A stretch of DNA of 64,000 nt from NCBI GenBank assembly GCA_964541525.1, contig CAZIQF010000006.1:14328-78327 (forward strand). The letters run 5' to 3'. Below are positions 25,738 through 33,652 of this stretch, in pieces. The notes beneath the pieces are model-generated. The model had not been told where the DNA came from. It made no database searches and was given only the letters and a program-made list of their open reading frames with translations. The first letter of the stretch is position 1; each line of letters begins with the position of its first letter. Position numbers and translations under genes: made by a program. This stretch comes from UBA1737 sp964541525. GTDB taxonomy: Bacteria; Bacillota_I; Bacilli_A; ML615J-28; CAG-313.

Positions 25738-26946
25738 ATGAGCAAAATTATGGCAGTAAATGCAGGTAGTTCGTCTTTAAAATTTCAATTATTAGAAATG
25801 ACTAAGACAAAAGAAGAATGTTTAGCTGAAGGACTTTTTGAAAAAATCGGTCAAGATGACCCTGAATTTACCATTAAATACGATGGCAAAAAAGAAAATG
25901 AAACAATTCGTTCCATTAAAAATCATGCGGATTGTGTTGAAATCTTATTAAAAGCTTTAGTTGAAAAAGGCTTAGTTAAAGATTTAAATGAAATTAAGGG
26001 TGTAGGACATCGTATTTTACACTGTGGTGAAAAATATAATGATTCTGTGGTGATGACTGAAGAATCAATTAAAGTGGTTGAATCAGTTAATGATTTAGGC
26101 CCTTTGCATAATCCTGCTAATTTAGTAGGTGTTCGTGCTTTTATGAAAGTACTTCCTAATGTTGTAAATGTAGGTGTTTTTGATACATCATTCCATTTAT
26201 CAATGCCTGATGAAGCTTATATGTATGCAGTTCCATATGAATGGTATGAAAAATATTCAATTCGTAAATATGGTTTCCACGGAACAAGTCATAAATATGT
26301 ATCACATCGTGCAGCAGAATTATTGGGAAAACCAATTGAAGAATTACGTCTTATTACTTGTCATATTGGCAATGGTGCAAGTGTTGCAGCAATCAAATAT
26401 GGAAAAGTTGTTGATACTTCAATGGGTCTTACACCACTTGATGGCTTAGTGATGGGAACAAGAAGTGGTAGAATTGATCCTGCAATTGTTCAGTTTATTT
26501 CTAACCATGAAGGAAAAAGTGCAGATGAAATTGTTAATATCTTAAATAAGAAGTCTGGTTTTATTGGCTTTGCAGGTGAAAGCGATGCAAGAAAAGTAAG
26601 AGCAAAACAAGCTGAAGGCGACTACAAAGCAGATTTAATTTTAAGAATGCAAGAAAAGAGTATTGCTGATTATATTGGTAGTTACTTTGTATATATGGGT
26701 GGCGTTGATGCGATTGTCTTTACTGCTGGTATTGGGGAAAAATCTCCAGAAGCTCGTCTTCATGTATGCAATCGAATTAAAGAAGCTTTAGGTGTTGTCA
26801 TTGATGAAAAACTTAATGAAGCTAGAGGTGAAGAATTATGCCTTAGCACACCTGAATCAAAGGTGAAAGTGCTTGTGGTTCCTACTAATGAAGAATTAAT
26901 GATTGCACGTGATGTAATTCGTGTTGGAAAAGTAGAATTAGAGTAA
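25738..26946 (+). CDS. ackA: Acetate kinase
   Basis: The 402-residue enzyme makes ATP and acetate from acetyl phosphate. Hallmarks are the N-terminal VNAGSSSLKFQL (residues 7-18), VFDTSFHLSMP with catalytic Asp (near 148), RKYGFHGTSHKYVS (near 178), HIGNGASVAAI (near 208), MGTRSGRIDPAI (near 239) and FTAGIGEKSPE (near 328). Length is exactly typical. GGAGGG lies upstream of the ATG and a strong promoter drives it. No terminator separates it from ftsZ 51 bases later, so a fermentative ATP gene and a division gene seem co-transcribed. Confidence 0.98.
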   Translation: MSKIMAVNAGSSSLKFQLLEMTKTKEECLAEGLFEKIGQDDPEFTIKYDGKKENETIRSIKNHADCVEILLKALVEKGLVKDLNEIKGVGHRILHCGEKYNDSVVMTEESIKVVESVNDLGPLHNPANLVGVRAFMKVLPNVVNVGVFDTSFHLSMPDEAYMYAVPYEWYEKYSIRKYGFHGTSHKYVSHRAAELLGKPIEELRLITCHIGNGASVAAIKYGKVVDTSMGLTPLDGLVMGTRSGRIDPAIVQFISNHEGKSADEIVNILNKKSGFIGFAGESDARKVRAKQAEGDYKADLILRMQEKSIADYIGSYFVYMGGVDAIVFTAGIGEKSPEARLHVCNRIKEALGVVIDEKLNEARGEELCLSTPESKVKVLVVPTNEELMIARDVIRVGKVELE

Positions 26947-26997
26947 CGAATAATAATTATTAATAATATTTTAAATGTATATAAGGAGGTTATGACT

Positions 26998-28110
26998 ATG
27001 GATGAACATGAAGAAATGTTTACCACCAAACCGATATTAAAAGTTGTTGGTGTAGGTGGTGGTGGTGGTAATGCCGTTAATCGAATGATTGAAAATGATT
27101 TAAGAGGTGTAGAATACATAGTTGTTAATACCGATTGTCAAGTTTTACGTTTATCAAAAGCTGAACATCGAATCCAAATTGGTAAAAAGTTGACTAGAGG
27201 TTTGGGTGCTGGTGCTGATCCGGAAGTTGGTAAAAATGCTGCTTTAGAAAATATTGATGAAATCAATAATGTCGTTAAAGATGCAGATTTAGTATTTATT
27301 ACCGCTGGTATGGGTGGTGGAACTGGAACTGGTGCTGCTCCAATTGTTGCAAAATGTGCCAAAGACAGTGGTGCAGTTGTTGTAGGGATTGTTACTAAAC
27401 CTTTTGGTTTTGAAGGAAAGCGCAGAATGCAACAAGCAATTCAAGGAATTGAAGAACTACGTCCATATGTTGATACTTTAATCATTATTCCGAATGATAA
27501 ATTATTAGAAATGATGGGAAATAATACAACTTATTTAGAAGCATTTAGTAATGCGGATGATATTTTAAGACGTGGTGTTCAAGGCATATCTGATATTATC
27601 AATCTTCCTGGCTTAATTAATGTTGACTTTGCTGATGTCAAAACAGTGTTAAAAAATAAAGGTACAGCATTAATGGGAATTGGAATTGCATCAGGTCCTA
27701 ATCGTGCTGTTGAAGCAGCAAGATTGGCAATTCAAAGCCCATTACTTGAAATTGATATTAATGGTGCTACCGATGCAATCATTCAGATTACTTCAGATAA
27801 AGAAATTACAATGGTTGAAATCGATGATATTATTAATGAAATTAGAAATGCATCATCGACAGAAATTGATATTATTCATGGAACTGGCTTTAATTTAGAC
27901 TTAAAAGGTGAAGTAGTGGTTACAGTTATTGCAACTGGATTTGATAAACCTAAAAATGAATCAAATCAAAACAATGTTCATAATGAAGCAAATAATGAAT
28001 TACCAAAAGAACCTGAAGTTCAAGTAGCAGGTGGTTCAACTAGTAATGGTAACGAAGGTGAACCTCGTGAAACGAAAGTTCCTAGCTGGTTACAAAATCG
28101 TTTTAGGTAA
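26998..28110 (+). CDS. ftsZ: Cell division protein FtsZ
   Basis: The 370-residue tubulin-like GTPase forms the division ring. It has VVGVGGGGGNAVNRM (near residue 17), NTDCQ, the tubulin signature GGGTGTGAAP (near 103), NNTTYLEAFSNADDIL-type synergy region and a C-terminal tail ETKVPSWLQNRFR, a usable docking peptide for partner proteins. AAGGAGG at 26983-26989 is 2 bases from ATG 26992 and 8 from ATG 26998, so I chose 26998. There is no ftsA next to it; the gene lies between ackA and fucO rather than in a division cluster. Confidence 0.97.
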   Translation: MDEHEEMFTTKPILKVVGVGGGGGNAVNRMIENDLRGVEYIVVNTDCQVLRLSKAEHRIQIGKKLTRGLGAGADPEVGKNAALENIDEINNVVKDADLVFITAGMGGGTGTGAAPIVAKCAKDSGAVVVGIVTKPFGFEGKRRMQQAIQGIEELRPYVDTLIIIPNDKLLEMMGNNTTYLEAFSNADDILRRGVQGISDIINLPGLINVDFADVKTVLKNKGTALMGIGIASGPNRAVEAARLAIQSPLLEIDINGATDAIIQITSDKEITMVEIDDIINEIRNASSTEIDIIHGTGFNLDLKGEVVVTVIATGFDKPKNESNQNNVHNEANNELPKEPEVQVAGGSTSNGNEGEPRETKVPSWLQNRFR

Positions 28111-28150
28111 TAATTAAAAAATAAAAATAATTTTGAAAGGAAAATAAAAA

Positions 28151-29296
28151 ATGAATAGATTTGTTCTTAATGAAACATCTTACCATGGAAGTGGTGCAAT
28201 TAACGCAATTGCAGATGAAATGAAAATGCGTGGTTTTAAAAAAGCCATGGTTGCAAGTGATCCTGACTTAATTAAATTCAACGTTACTAAAAAAGTATTA
28301 GATGTATTAGAAGCAAATAAATTAGAATATGTAGTATTTTCTAATATTAAAGCTAATCCAACAATTGAAAATGTTCAATCAGGTGTTGAAGCGTTTAAAG
28401 CAAGTGGAGCTGATTGTATTGTAGCTGTCGGTGGTGGTTCAAGTATTGATACTGCTAAGGCAATTGCTATTATTATTGCTAATCCGGAATTTGCTGATGT
28501 TCGCTCTTTAGAAGGTGTTGCACCAACTAAGAATAAATGTGTACCAATTATTGCAGTTCCAACAACTGCTGGTACAGCAGCTGAAGTAACAATTAATTAT
28601 GTTATTACTGATGAAGAAAAGAACCGTAAAATGGTTTGTGTTGATGTTCATGATATTCCAGTTGTTGCTGTTGTAGATCCTGATATGATGTCAACAATGC
28701 CAAAAGGGTTAACTGCAGCTACAGGTATGGATGCTTTAACTCATGCAATTGAAGGGTATATTACTAAAGGTGCTTGGGAATTAAGCGATATGTTCCATTT
28801 AAAAGCAATTGAAATTATTGCTCGTTCCTTAAGAAAAACTGTTAATAATGAACCAGAAGGTCGTTTAGATATGGCTCTTGGACAATATGTTGCTGGTATG
28901 GGATTTTCTAATGTTGGTTTAGGTATTGTTCACTCAATGGCACATCCACTTGGTGCTTTATATGATACTCCACATGGAGTTGCAAATGCAATCATTTTAC
29001 CGACAGTTATGGAATATAACGCTCCAATGACTGGCGAAAAATATAGAGATATTGCTAAAGCAATGAATGTACCTGGTGTTGATAACATGTCACAAGCAGA
29101 ATATCGTCAAGCTGCAATCAATGCGGTTAAAGAATTATCAGCTGCAGTAGGAATTCCTAGTTCATTAAAAGGTATTGTGAAAGAAGAAGATATTCCATTC
29201 CTTGCACAATCTGCTTATGATGATGCTTGCCGTCCTGGTAATCCACGTGAAACAAGTGTTGAAGAAATTACTGCTTTATATAAGAGTTTATTATAA
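28151..29296 (+). CDS. fucO: Iron-dependent alcohol dehydrogenase, lactaldehyde reductase type
   Basis: The 381-residue group III alcohol dehydrogenase is closely similar to FucO: VGGGSSIDTAKAI (NAD-binding, near residue 96), VPTTAGTAAEVTINYVIT (near 137), GMDALTHAIEGYITKGAW, GMGFSNVGLGIVHSMAHPLG and YDTPHGVANAI. The Asp and three His iron ligands lie in the last three motifs. FucO reduces lactaldehyde to 1,2-propanediol with NADH. No fucose or rhamnose genes are near, so it may act as a general fermentative aldehyde reductase regenerating NAD. It follows ftsZ by 40 bases with GAAAGGA before the ATG. Confidence 0.92.
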   Translation: MNRFVLNETSYHGSGAINAIADEMKMRGFKKAMVASDPDLIKFNVTKKVLDVLEANKLEYVVFSNIKANPTIENVQSGVEAFKASGADCIVAVGGGSSIDTAKAIAIIIANPEFADVRSLEGVAPTKNKCVPIIAVPTTAGTAAEVTINYVITDEEKNRKMVCVDVHDIPVVAVVDPDMMSTMPKGLTAATGMDALTHAIEGYITKGAWELSDMFHLKAIEIIARSLRKTVNNEPEGRLDMALGQYVAGMGFSNVGLGIVHSMAHPLGALYDTPHGVANAIILPTVMEYNAPMTGEKYRDIAKAMNVPGVDNMSQAEYRQAAINAVKELSAAVGIPSSLKGIVKEEDIPFLAQSAYDDACRPGNPRETSVEEITALYKSLL

Positions 29297-29300
29297 AAGT

Positions 29301-29329
29301 AAAGATGAAGATTTTACTCTTCATCTTTT
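29301..29329. terminator. Bidirectional terminator after fucO
   Basis: A 10-bp perfect stem (AAAGATGAAG, 29301-29310, with 29319-29328), an 8-base loop and T run on the plus strand. It overlaps the end of the small minus-strand gene. Confidence 0.85.
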
Positions 29330-29448
29330 TGCTTTTCTTCTATTTGCGATTCGCTTTCAATTTTAACTCGCATCATTTCTGGGTGACGATAGAAGTACTC
29401 ATCACCCTCAACAACGGATTTTTTAGGTTTAGTTAAATTTTTTTCCAT
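29314..29448 (-). CDS. Small charged protein of unknown function
   Basis: A 44-residue, highly charged product (MEKNLTKPKKSVVEGDEYFY at the start, a Glu/Lys-rich end). The start at 29448 has TTAGGAG 7 bases upstream; the same frame extends to 29613 but that part is hydrophobic, lacks a binding site and looks like chance. No family is recognised. It lies alone on the minus strand between fucO and a membrane protein, with its stop inside the shared terminator. Confidence 0.6.
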   Translation of the reverse strand: MEKNLTKPKKSVVEGDEYFYRHPEMMRVKIESESQIEEKQKDEE

Positions 29449-29550
29449 AGAATCTCCTAAGTTTAATGACGTTATTATTTTAAACAGATAATTAAATTTT
29501 ATACATTTAAAATGGAAATATGTTATACTGATACAAAAGGAAGTTTTAAA

Positions 29551-30093
29551 ATGCAACAAAATGTAACTGATATTCAAAGTATGATGAAACTTTTTATCCA
29601 ATACTTTTATCAAAATTTTTCACCTACTTTGGTTATTTTTATTATTTATGTGATTTATTGTGCAGTTTTTATTTGCAATTATTCTTTTAAAGGAATAATT
29701 TTATCTTTTATAGGAATTTCATTAGCATATACATGTTATTTATTGATTTATGATATAACGTATATTCAATTTTTAATTTCACTAAGGTTAGATGAGTCGT
29801 TAAGATTAATTATCGTACATTATTTTCCTTTCTTTACTTATAGTAAATATGCTCCTTCGAAAGCGATGCCTAAATTTAATAATGAACAATTTGCTTTTTT
29901 AAAAACAATATTATCTTCTTCAATTATTAGTAAAGAAAGTATTAAATATGTTCTTCGACTTCAAAAAAAATTATTAAAAATTTGTCAAATATATATTTTG
30001 ATTCTTACGCTTCCTGAAACAAAATATAATATAAAAAGCGTGAATACGATAGTTATGAATCGCGATGAATTAATTAATAGATTAAGAAAATAG
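29551..30093 (+). CDS. Membrane protein of unknown function
   Basis: A 180-residue product with two closely spaced membrane helices (about residues 25-45 and 48-70), then a further hydrophobic patch and a basic C-terminal half. AAAGGAAG lies 7 bases before ATG 29551; the earlier ATG at 29512 has none. I recognise no family. Its composition is very AT-rich (many Ile, Lys, Tyr, Asn). It is followed after about 30 bases by the promoter of an HTH gene, so it is probably a single-gene unit. Confidence 0.6.
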   Translation: MQQNVTDIQSMMKLFIQYFYQNFSPTLVIFIIYVIYCAVFICNYSFKGIILSFIGISLAYTCYLLIYDITYIQFLISLRLDESLRLIIVHYFPFFTYSKYAPSKAMPKFNNEQFAFLKTILSSSIISKESIKYVLRLQKKLLKICQIYILILTLPETKYNIKSVNTIVMNRDELINRLRK

Positions 30094-30122
30094 TGATTAA
30101 AGTTTATAAAAGTAAGATAGTA

Positions 30123-30151
30123 TTGCAATATAAGGATATTTGTGGTATAAT
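30123..30151 (+). promoter_or_regulatory. Extended -10 sigma-A promoter for the HTH gene
   Basis: TTGCAA (30123-30128), 17 bases, TATAAT (30146-30151) with TGG directly before it. Confidence 0.88.
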
Positions 30152-30171
30152 AATAAAAAAGAGGTACATAC

Positions 30172-30846
30172 ATGACTGATAATATAAATAATGAAAATGA
30201 GTTTTTAGGTTCAAATATTAGATTATTACGTGAAGAAGCAAGATTAACCATTGAAGAATTTGCTGAAAAAGCTGGAGTTAGTGTTGAAGTAGTAAAAATG
30301 TGGGAAAATGGAACACTTAAGCCATATACTAAAGAATTAATGGTTATTTGCCCAATTTTAAGAATTCATGAAGAAGATATATTAGAACGTAATTTAGTTG
30401 AAGAACGTCAAAGTGCATATAAAAAAATGAAACAAGGACCTAATCGTAAAAATTTTGATTGGTACTATGGAAGTAGAAGTAAATTTATTTTTTATTTATT
30501 AGCAGTTATTCTAATTCCCTTAGTTGGATTAATTACTGGGTTATTATTATATAATAATGCGGCGATAGAAGAAGCAAAAGAAATTTGGAATGAAGCTAGT
30601 AATGGTGAACCTAATTACTTATTAGAATATGCACATATTATATATGCATATGTTATGGCGGCTATTTGTGGTGGTGTATTTATGATTATTGATGTGGTGA
30701 AAAGATTCAGACAATATATTCGAGTTTGGTATATTATCCTTGCTATTTCATTTTCATCAATCATTTTTACTGCAATTATGCTAGTACTAATTCCTTATTA
30801 TGGATATTGTTTGTATCAAGTCTGTATTAAAAGAGGAAAAAATTAA
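30172..30846 (+). CDS. Membrane-anchored XRE-type HTH protein
   Basis: The 224-residue protein has an N-terminal XRE/Cro helix-turn-helix (residues about 12-65: GSNIRLLREEARLTIEEFAE, then AGVSVEVVKMWENG), a linker, and three membrane helices (about 105-125, 150-172, 183-208). The DNA-binding domain would face the cytoplasm. Such proteins may act as membrane-linked regulators, but no signal is visible. GAGG precedes the ATG. It leads a run of genes (HAD phosphatase, zinc-ribbon membrane protein, possible nuclease) ending at a terminator near 32804. Confidence 0.85.
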   Translation: MTDNINNENEFLGSNIRLLREEARLTIEEFAEKAGVSVEVVKMWENGTLKPYTKELMVICPILRIHEEDILERNLVEERQSAYKKMKQGPNRKNFDWYYGSRSKFIFYLLAVILIPLVGLITGLLLYNNAAIEEAKEIWNEASNGEPNYLLEYAHIIYAYVMAAICGGVFMIIDVVKRFRQYIRVWYIILAISFSSIIFTAIMLVLIPYYGYCLYQVCIKRGKN

Positions 30847-30868
30847 TCGATAACAAGGAGAGAATTGA

Positions 30869-31738
30869 ATGAAAAAAACAACGATTGCTTTGATGTATGA
30901 TTTTGATAAAACATTATCTTATAAAGATCAACAAGAATATACGTTTATTCCAAGCCTTGGAATGGATGCAAAAACATTTTGGGGTGAAGCAGATCGTATT
31001 TCTCGTGAAAATAATATGGATCGTATTCTTGCATATATGTTCTTAATGATTAAACAAGCAAGAAAAAATGATGTTCCAATTACCAAAGAAGCTTTTTTCG
31101 AATTAGGGAAAGACGTTATTTTATTACCTGGGGTTAAGACTTGGTTTAAAAGAATTAATGACTATGGTAAAGCCAAAGGAATTAAAATTGAACATTATAT
31201 TTTATCTTCGGGTTTAAAAGAAATTATGGAAGGAACACCTATTGCGAAATATTTTAAGCGAATTTATGCTTGTGAGTTCCATTATAATACTAATGGTAAT
31301 GCTGATTGGCCAAGTCAAGTTGTTAATTACACAACTAAAACTCAATTTATTTTTAGAATTTCTAAGGGTGCATTAGATCTATATGATGATTCAGCAGTTA
31401 ATTCTTATATGTCACCGACAAGAAGGAGTGTTCCTTATCAAAATATGATTTATATTGGTGATGGAATGACTGATGTTCCTTGTATGAAATTAGTAAGGGA
31501 ACGCGGTGGTGAATCAATTGCTTTATATCATGGTAAAAATAAAGATCGTGTTCAAAAATTATTATTAGAAAATCGCGTTGGCTATGTTTGTCCGGCTAAT
31601 TATTCAAAAGGTAGTGAATTAGAAGTTTTGATTAAAAAAGTTATTGATAAGATGGTTATTGCTGATGCACTTGCAAAAGAGCATGAAATAGAATTTGAAG
31701 AAGCTAAACAAGGACAAAACAGTAAAGAAGGTGAATAA
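30869..31738 (+). CDS. HAD-superfamily phosphatase
   Basis: The 289-residue protein has HAD motif I MYDFDKTLS (residues 9-17, nucleophile and acid Asp), motif II SSGLKE (near 111) and motif IV YIGDGMTDVPCM (near 192). The layout suggests a phosphoserine-phosphatase-like fold with a cap between motifs I and II. The C-terminal 30 residues are charged and helical. Substrate unknown. AAGGAGAG precedes the ATG. It follows the HTH protein by 22 bases and leaves 2 bases to the next gene. Confidence 0.88.
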   Translation: MKKTTIALMYDFDKTLSYKDQQEYTFIPSLGMDAKTFWGEADRISRENNMDRILAYMFLMIKQARKNDVPITKEAFFELGKDVILLPGVKTWFKRINDYGKAKGIKIEHYILSSGLKEIMEGTPIAKYFKRIYACEFHYNTNGNADWPSQVVNYTTKTQFIFRISKGALDLYDDSAVNSYMSPTRRSVPYQNMIYIGDGMTDVPCMKLVRERGGESIALYHGKNKDRVQKLLLENRVGYVCPANYSKGSELEVLIKKVIDKMVIADALAKEHEIEFEEAKQGQNSKEGE

Positions 31739-31740
31739 TA

Positions 31741-32067
31741 ATGAACAATCAAAAAATATTTACCGGTGTTTTAATTGGATATTTAGTTAGTCTAGTTGGA
31801 TTAATGTTAACAATTTTAATTTGTGCCTTTTTAAAAGTAAAGATTTTAGGTATTTTGATTATCATTTTTATGCTACTTGTCGTTATTGGTTATGTTTTAA
31901 TCACGATCTTAAAGACGACTTTATTTAGGTACGAATGTAGCGTTTGTCATCATACTAAAAAGATGAGTTTTGGCGAAAGTTTATTTGCTGCACGTAGTGA
32001 TGATGCAAGATTACTTAAATGTCCATATTGTCATGCTGATACTTATATGGAACGAGTTTGTAAATAA
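31741..32067 (+). CDS. Small membrane protein with a zinc ribbon
   Basis: A 108-residue product with two membrane helices (about 8-30 and 34-58) and a cytoplasmic C-terminal domain holding CSVCHH and CPYCHAD, two CxxC pairs 29 residues apart, a likely zinc-binding ribbon. No named family is recognised. GAAGGTGA lies upstream of the ATG. Its stop overlaps the next start as TAATG. Confidence 0.7.
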   Translation: MNNQKIFTGVLIGYLVSLVGLMLTILICAFLKVKILGILIIIFMLLVVIGYVLITILKTTLFRYECSVCHHTKKMSFGESLFAARSDDARLLKCPYCHADTYMERVCK

Positions 32068-32816
32068 TGAATTTAGATTATGAAAATCAGTGTTTAGAAA
32101 AAGCAATTGTTAGTGCTTTAGAAGAACAATCTAAAATGACAATAGGTGTTCAAAGTGAACATACATTGCATCGGGTGTTGAAGTTTTATTTAAGTGATAA
32201 TTTACAAAATCATGAAGTTTTAATCAATAAAATGTATGCTGATGTGGTAATTGATCAGCATATTTATGAAGTTCAGACTAAAAATTTTAATCTTTTACGA
32301 AATAAGTTAGAACGTTTTTTACCGGATTATGATGTTACAATTGTATATCCGATTGCGTTAAATAAAATGATTTATTTGTTCAATGATAATGGTGAACTAA
32401 TTAAAGAATTTAAAAGTCCTAAACATTCAAAACTATTTGATGTAATGTTAGAATTATATAAAATTAAAACCTTCTTAACTAATAAACACTTACATCTTAA
32501 AATTATAATCTTAGATCTTGATGAGCATCGCTTAGAAAAAGCTAAAACTTATAGAAGTAGAAAAGGATTTGAAAGAATAAATCAAATTCCAAGAAAGATT
32601 CATCAAGTATATGATTTTCAATCACTACTTGACTTTAAAAATGAATTGTTAAAATATGATTTACCAACACAATTTGATTCTAAACTTTTTTCGAAAAAAT
32701 GTCGAATTAATATTAAAGGAGCTAGAATTGCGTTAAATGTTCTTGCTTATTTAGAAGTTGTAGAAATTGTTGGTAAAAAGGGAAATAGTTATATCTATCA
32801 AATAAAACTAAAATGA
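32067..32816 (+). CDS. Uncharacterised protein with a possible PD-(D/E)XK-like core
   Basis: The 249-residue protein has a segment EHTLHRVLKFYLS (near residue 28), then YADVVIDQHIYEVQTKNF (near 64) and DVTIVYPIALNKMIYLF (near 93). The spacing of an Asp, then a strand with ExQ, resembles the D...(D/E)xK core of PD-(D/E)XK nucleases, and I recall similar EIQT-containing proteins in Clostridia. The lysine is replaced by glutamine, as in some members. The C-terminal part (from about 195) may be a winged helix. The nuclease idea is inference. It ends at a terminator. Confidence 0.6.
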   Translation: MNLDYENQCLEKAIVSALEEQSKMTIGVQSEHTLHRVLKFYLSDNLQNHEVLINKMYADVVIDQHIYEVQTKNFNLLRNKLERFLPDYDVTIVYPIALNKMIYLFNDNGELIKEFKSPKHSKLFDVMLELYKIKTFLTNKHLHLKIIILDLDEHRLEKAKTYRSRKGFERINQIPRKIHQVYDFQSLLDFKNELLKYDLPTQFDSKLFSKKCRINIKGARIALNVLAYLEVVEIVGKKGNSYIYQIKLK

Positions 32817-32838
32817 ACAAGTATCGTTTTAGTTTTTT
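32804..32838 (+). terminator. Terminator after the 30.2-32.8 kb gene run
   Basis: A 10-bp perfect stem (AAAACTAAAA, 32804-32813, with 32827-32836) and T run, overlapping the stop codon. Confidence 0.75.
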
Positions 32839-32850
32839 ATTTTTGTCATA

Positions 32851-32880
32851 AAAAAAACTACATTATTAAAAATAATGTAG
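32851..32880 (-). terminator. Terminator after the TSCPD gene
   Basis: A 10-bp perfect stem (32858-32867 with 32871-32880); the seven A before it give a U run on the minus strand. Confidence 0.85.
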
Positions 32881-32891
32881 TAGGATTGTTA

Positions 32892-33152
32892 TTATTTATT
32901 TTCTTCAATAGCTTGAATTAAAGCTTTTGATAACTGATCGGCACAACTTGTTGGTCGAGGCCCACAAGTATTACCATTTAGTATGTTATATATTTCTTTT
33001 GCATCTTTACCTTCAATTAGTTTAGAAATAGCTCTTAAATTTCCAGAACATCCTCCTAGGAAACCAACATTATGAATTTTATTGTTTTCATCTATATCAA
33101 AACTAATCAATCTTGTGCAAACACCAGTTGGTGTGTATTCAATATGTTTCAT
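32892..33152 (-). CDS. TSCPD domain protein (TIGR03905 type)
   Basis: The 86-residue protein matches the short TSCPD family: YTPTGVCTRLISFDID at the N-terminus, FLGGCSGNL, LIEGKDAKEI and CGPRPTSCADQLSKAL. Four conserved cysteines (near residues 12, 35, 62 and 69) suggest a metal site. The domain also occurs at the end of ribonucleotide reductases, but the role of the free-standing protein is unknown. AGGAGGAAT precedes the ATG and a terminator follows. Confidence 0.9.
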   Translation of the reverse strand: MKHIEYTPTGVCTRLISFDIDENNKIHNVGFLGGCSGNLRAISKLIEGKDAKEIYNILNGNTCGPRPTSCADQLSKALIQAIEENK

Positions 33153-33172
33153 ATGATTCCTCCTATATTAAA

Positions 33173-33201
33173 ATTATACTAAAAAATGACTGGTTTTGCC
33201 A
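33173..33201 (-). promoter_or_regulatory. Probable sigma-A promoter for the TSCPD gene
   Basis: On the minus strand TGGCAA, 17 bases, TATAAT, placed just before the AGGAGG of the gene. The -35 is weak. Confidence 0.5.
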
Positions 33202-33315
33202 TATCTTTGCTTAAAGAACAAAATGATTTTTTTAAAAATCTACTTAGTGATTAAACTTTAGTTTTATAAGAAGCATTTTATATTGTTACTCGCGATATGG
33301 AATTTTCCTATAAAT

Positions 33316-33348
33316 AAAAAAGTTCTTAAATTGCTTAAGAACTTTTTT
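33316..33348 (-). terminator. Terminator after the SASP gene
   Basis: A 14-bp perfect inverted repeat (33316-33329 with 33335-33348), 5-base loop, A run on one side and T run on the other. It lies 20 bases past the SASP stop. Confidence 0.9.
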
Positions 33349-33367
33349 AATAATTATCAGTCGTTAA

Positions 33368-33577
33368 TTATTTAGTGTTAGTGTTTAATTGACTTTGAGC
33401 CATTGAAACTAGACGACGAGTGATTTCGCCACCAACACTACCATTTTGACGTGCTGTTGCGTTAGGGCCTAAATTAACACCTAATTCATTAGCGATTTCA
33501 TATTTCATTTGTGAAACAGCATTTTCAGCACCAGGTACAACTAATTTTTGTTTTCCTGTATAAGATGAGTTATTCAT
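33368..33577 (-). CDS. Alpha/beta-type small acid-soluble spore protein
   Basis: The 69-residue protein is a clear alpha/beta SASP: LVVPGAENAVSQMKYEIANE, GVNLGPNATARQNGSVGG and EITRRLVSMAQSQL. These proteins saturate spore DNA and protect it from UV and heat. KYEIA is the expected site for the germination protease GPR. AGGAGG at 33586-33591 is 8 bases from ATG 33577; a GTG at 33586 in the same frame overlaps that site, so I chose the ATG. A sigma-G-like promoter lies just upstream. Confidence 0.97.
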   Translation of the reverse strand: MNNSSYTGKQKLVVPGAENAVSQMKYEIANELGVNLGPNATARQNGSVGGEITRRLVSMAQSQLNTNTK

Positions 33578-33598
33578 GATTTTCACCTCCTGTAAAAA

Positions 33599-33628
33599 TA
33601 GTATGTACCAAAATTATTGATTTAATCA
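33599..33628 (-). promoter_or_regulatory. Sigma-G-like promoter of the SASP gene
   Basis: On the minus strand TGATTA, 17 bases, CATACTA. The forespore sigma-G consensus is close to TGAATA and CATACTA. The -10 ends 7 bases before the ribosome binding site, giving a very short leader, as for the other spore promoters here. Confidence 0.6.
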
Positions 33629-33652
33629 TTATTAATCATACCAATTTATGGA

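Noticed and set aside
29449..29613. N-terminal extension of the small minus-strand protein
   Set aside because: The extension lacks a ribosome binding site and overlaps the upstream region of the divergent gene; the ATG at 29448 has a good site.
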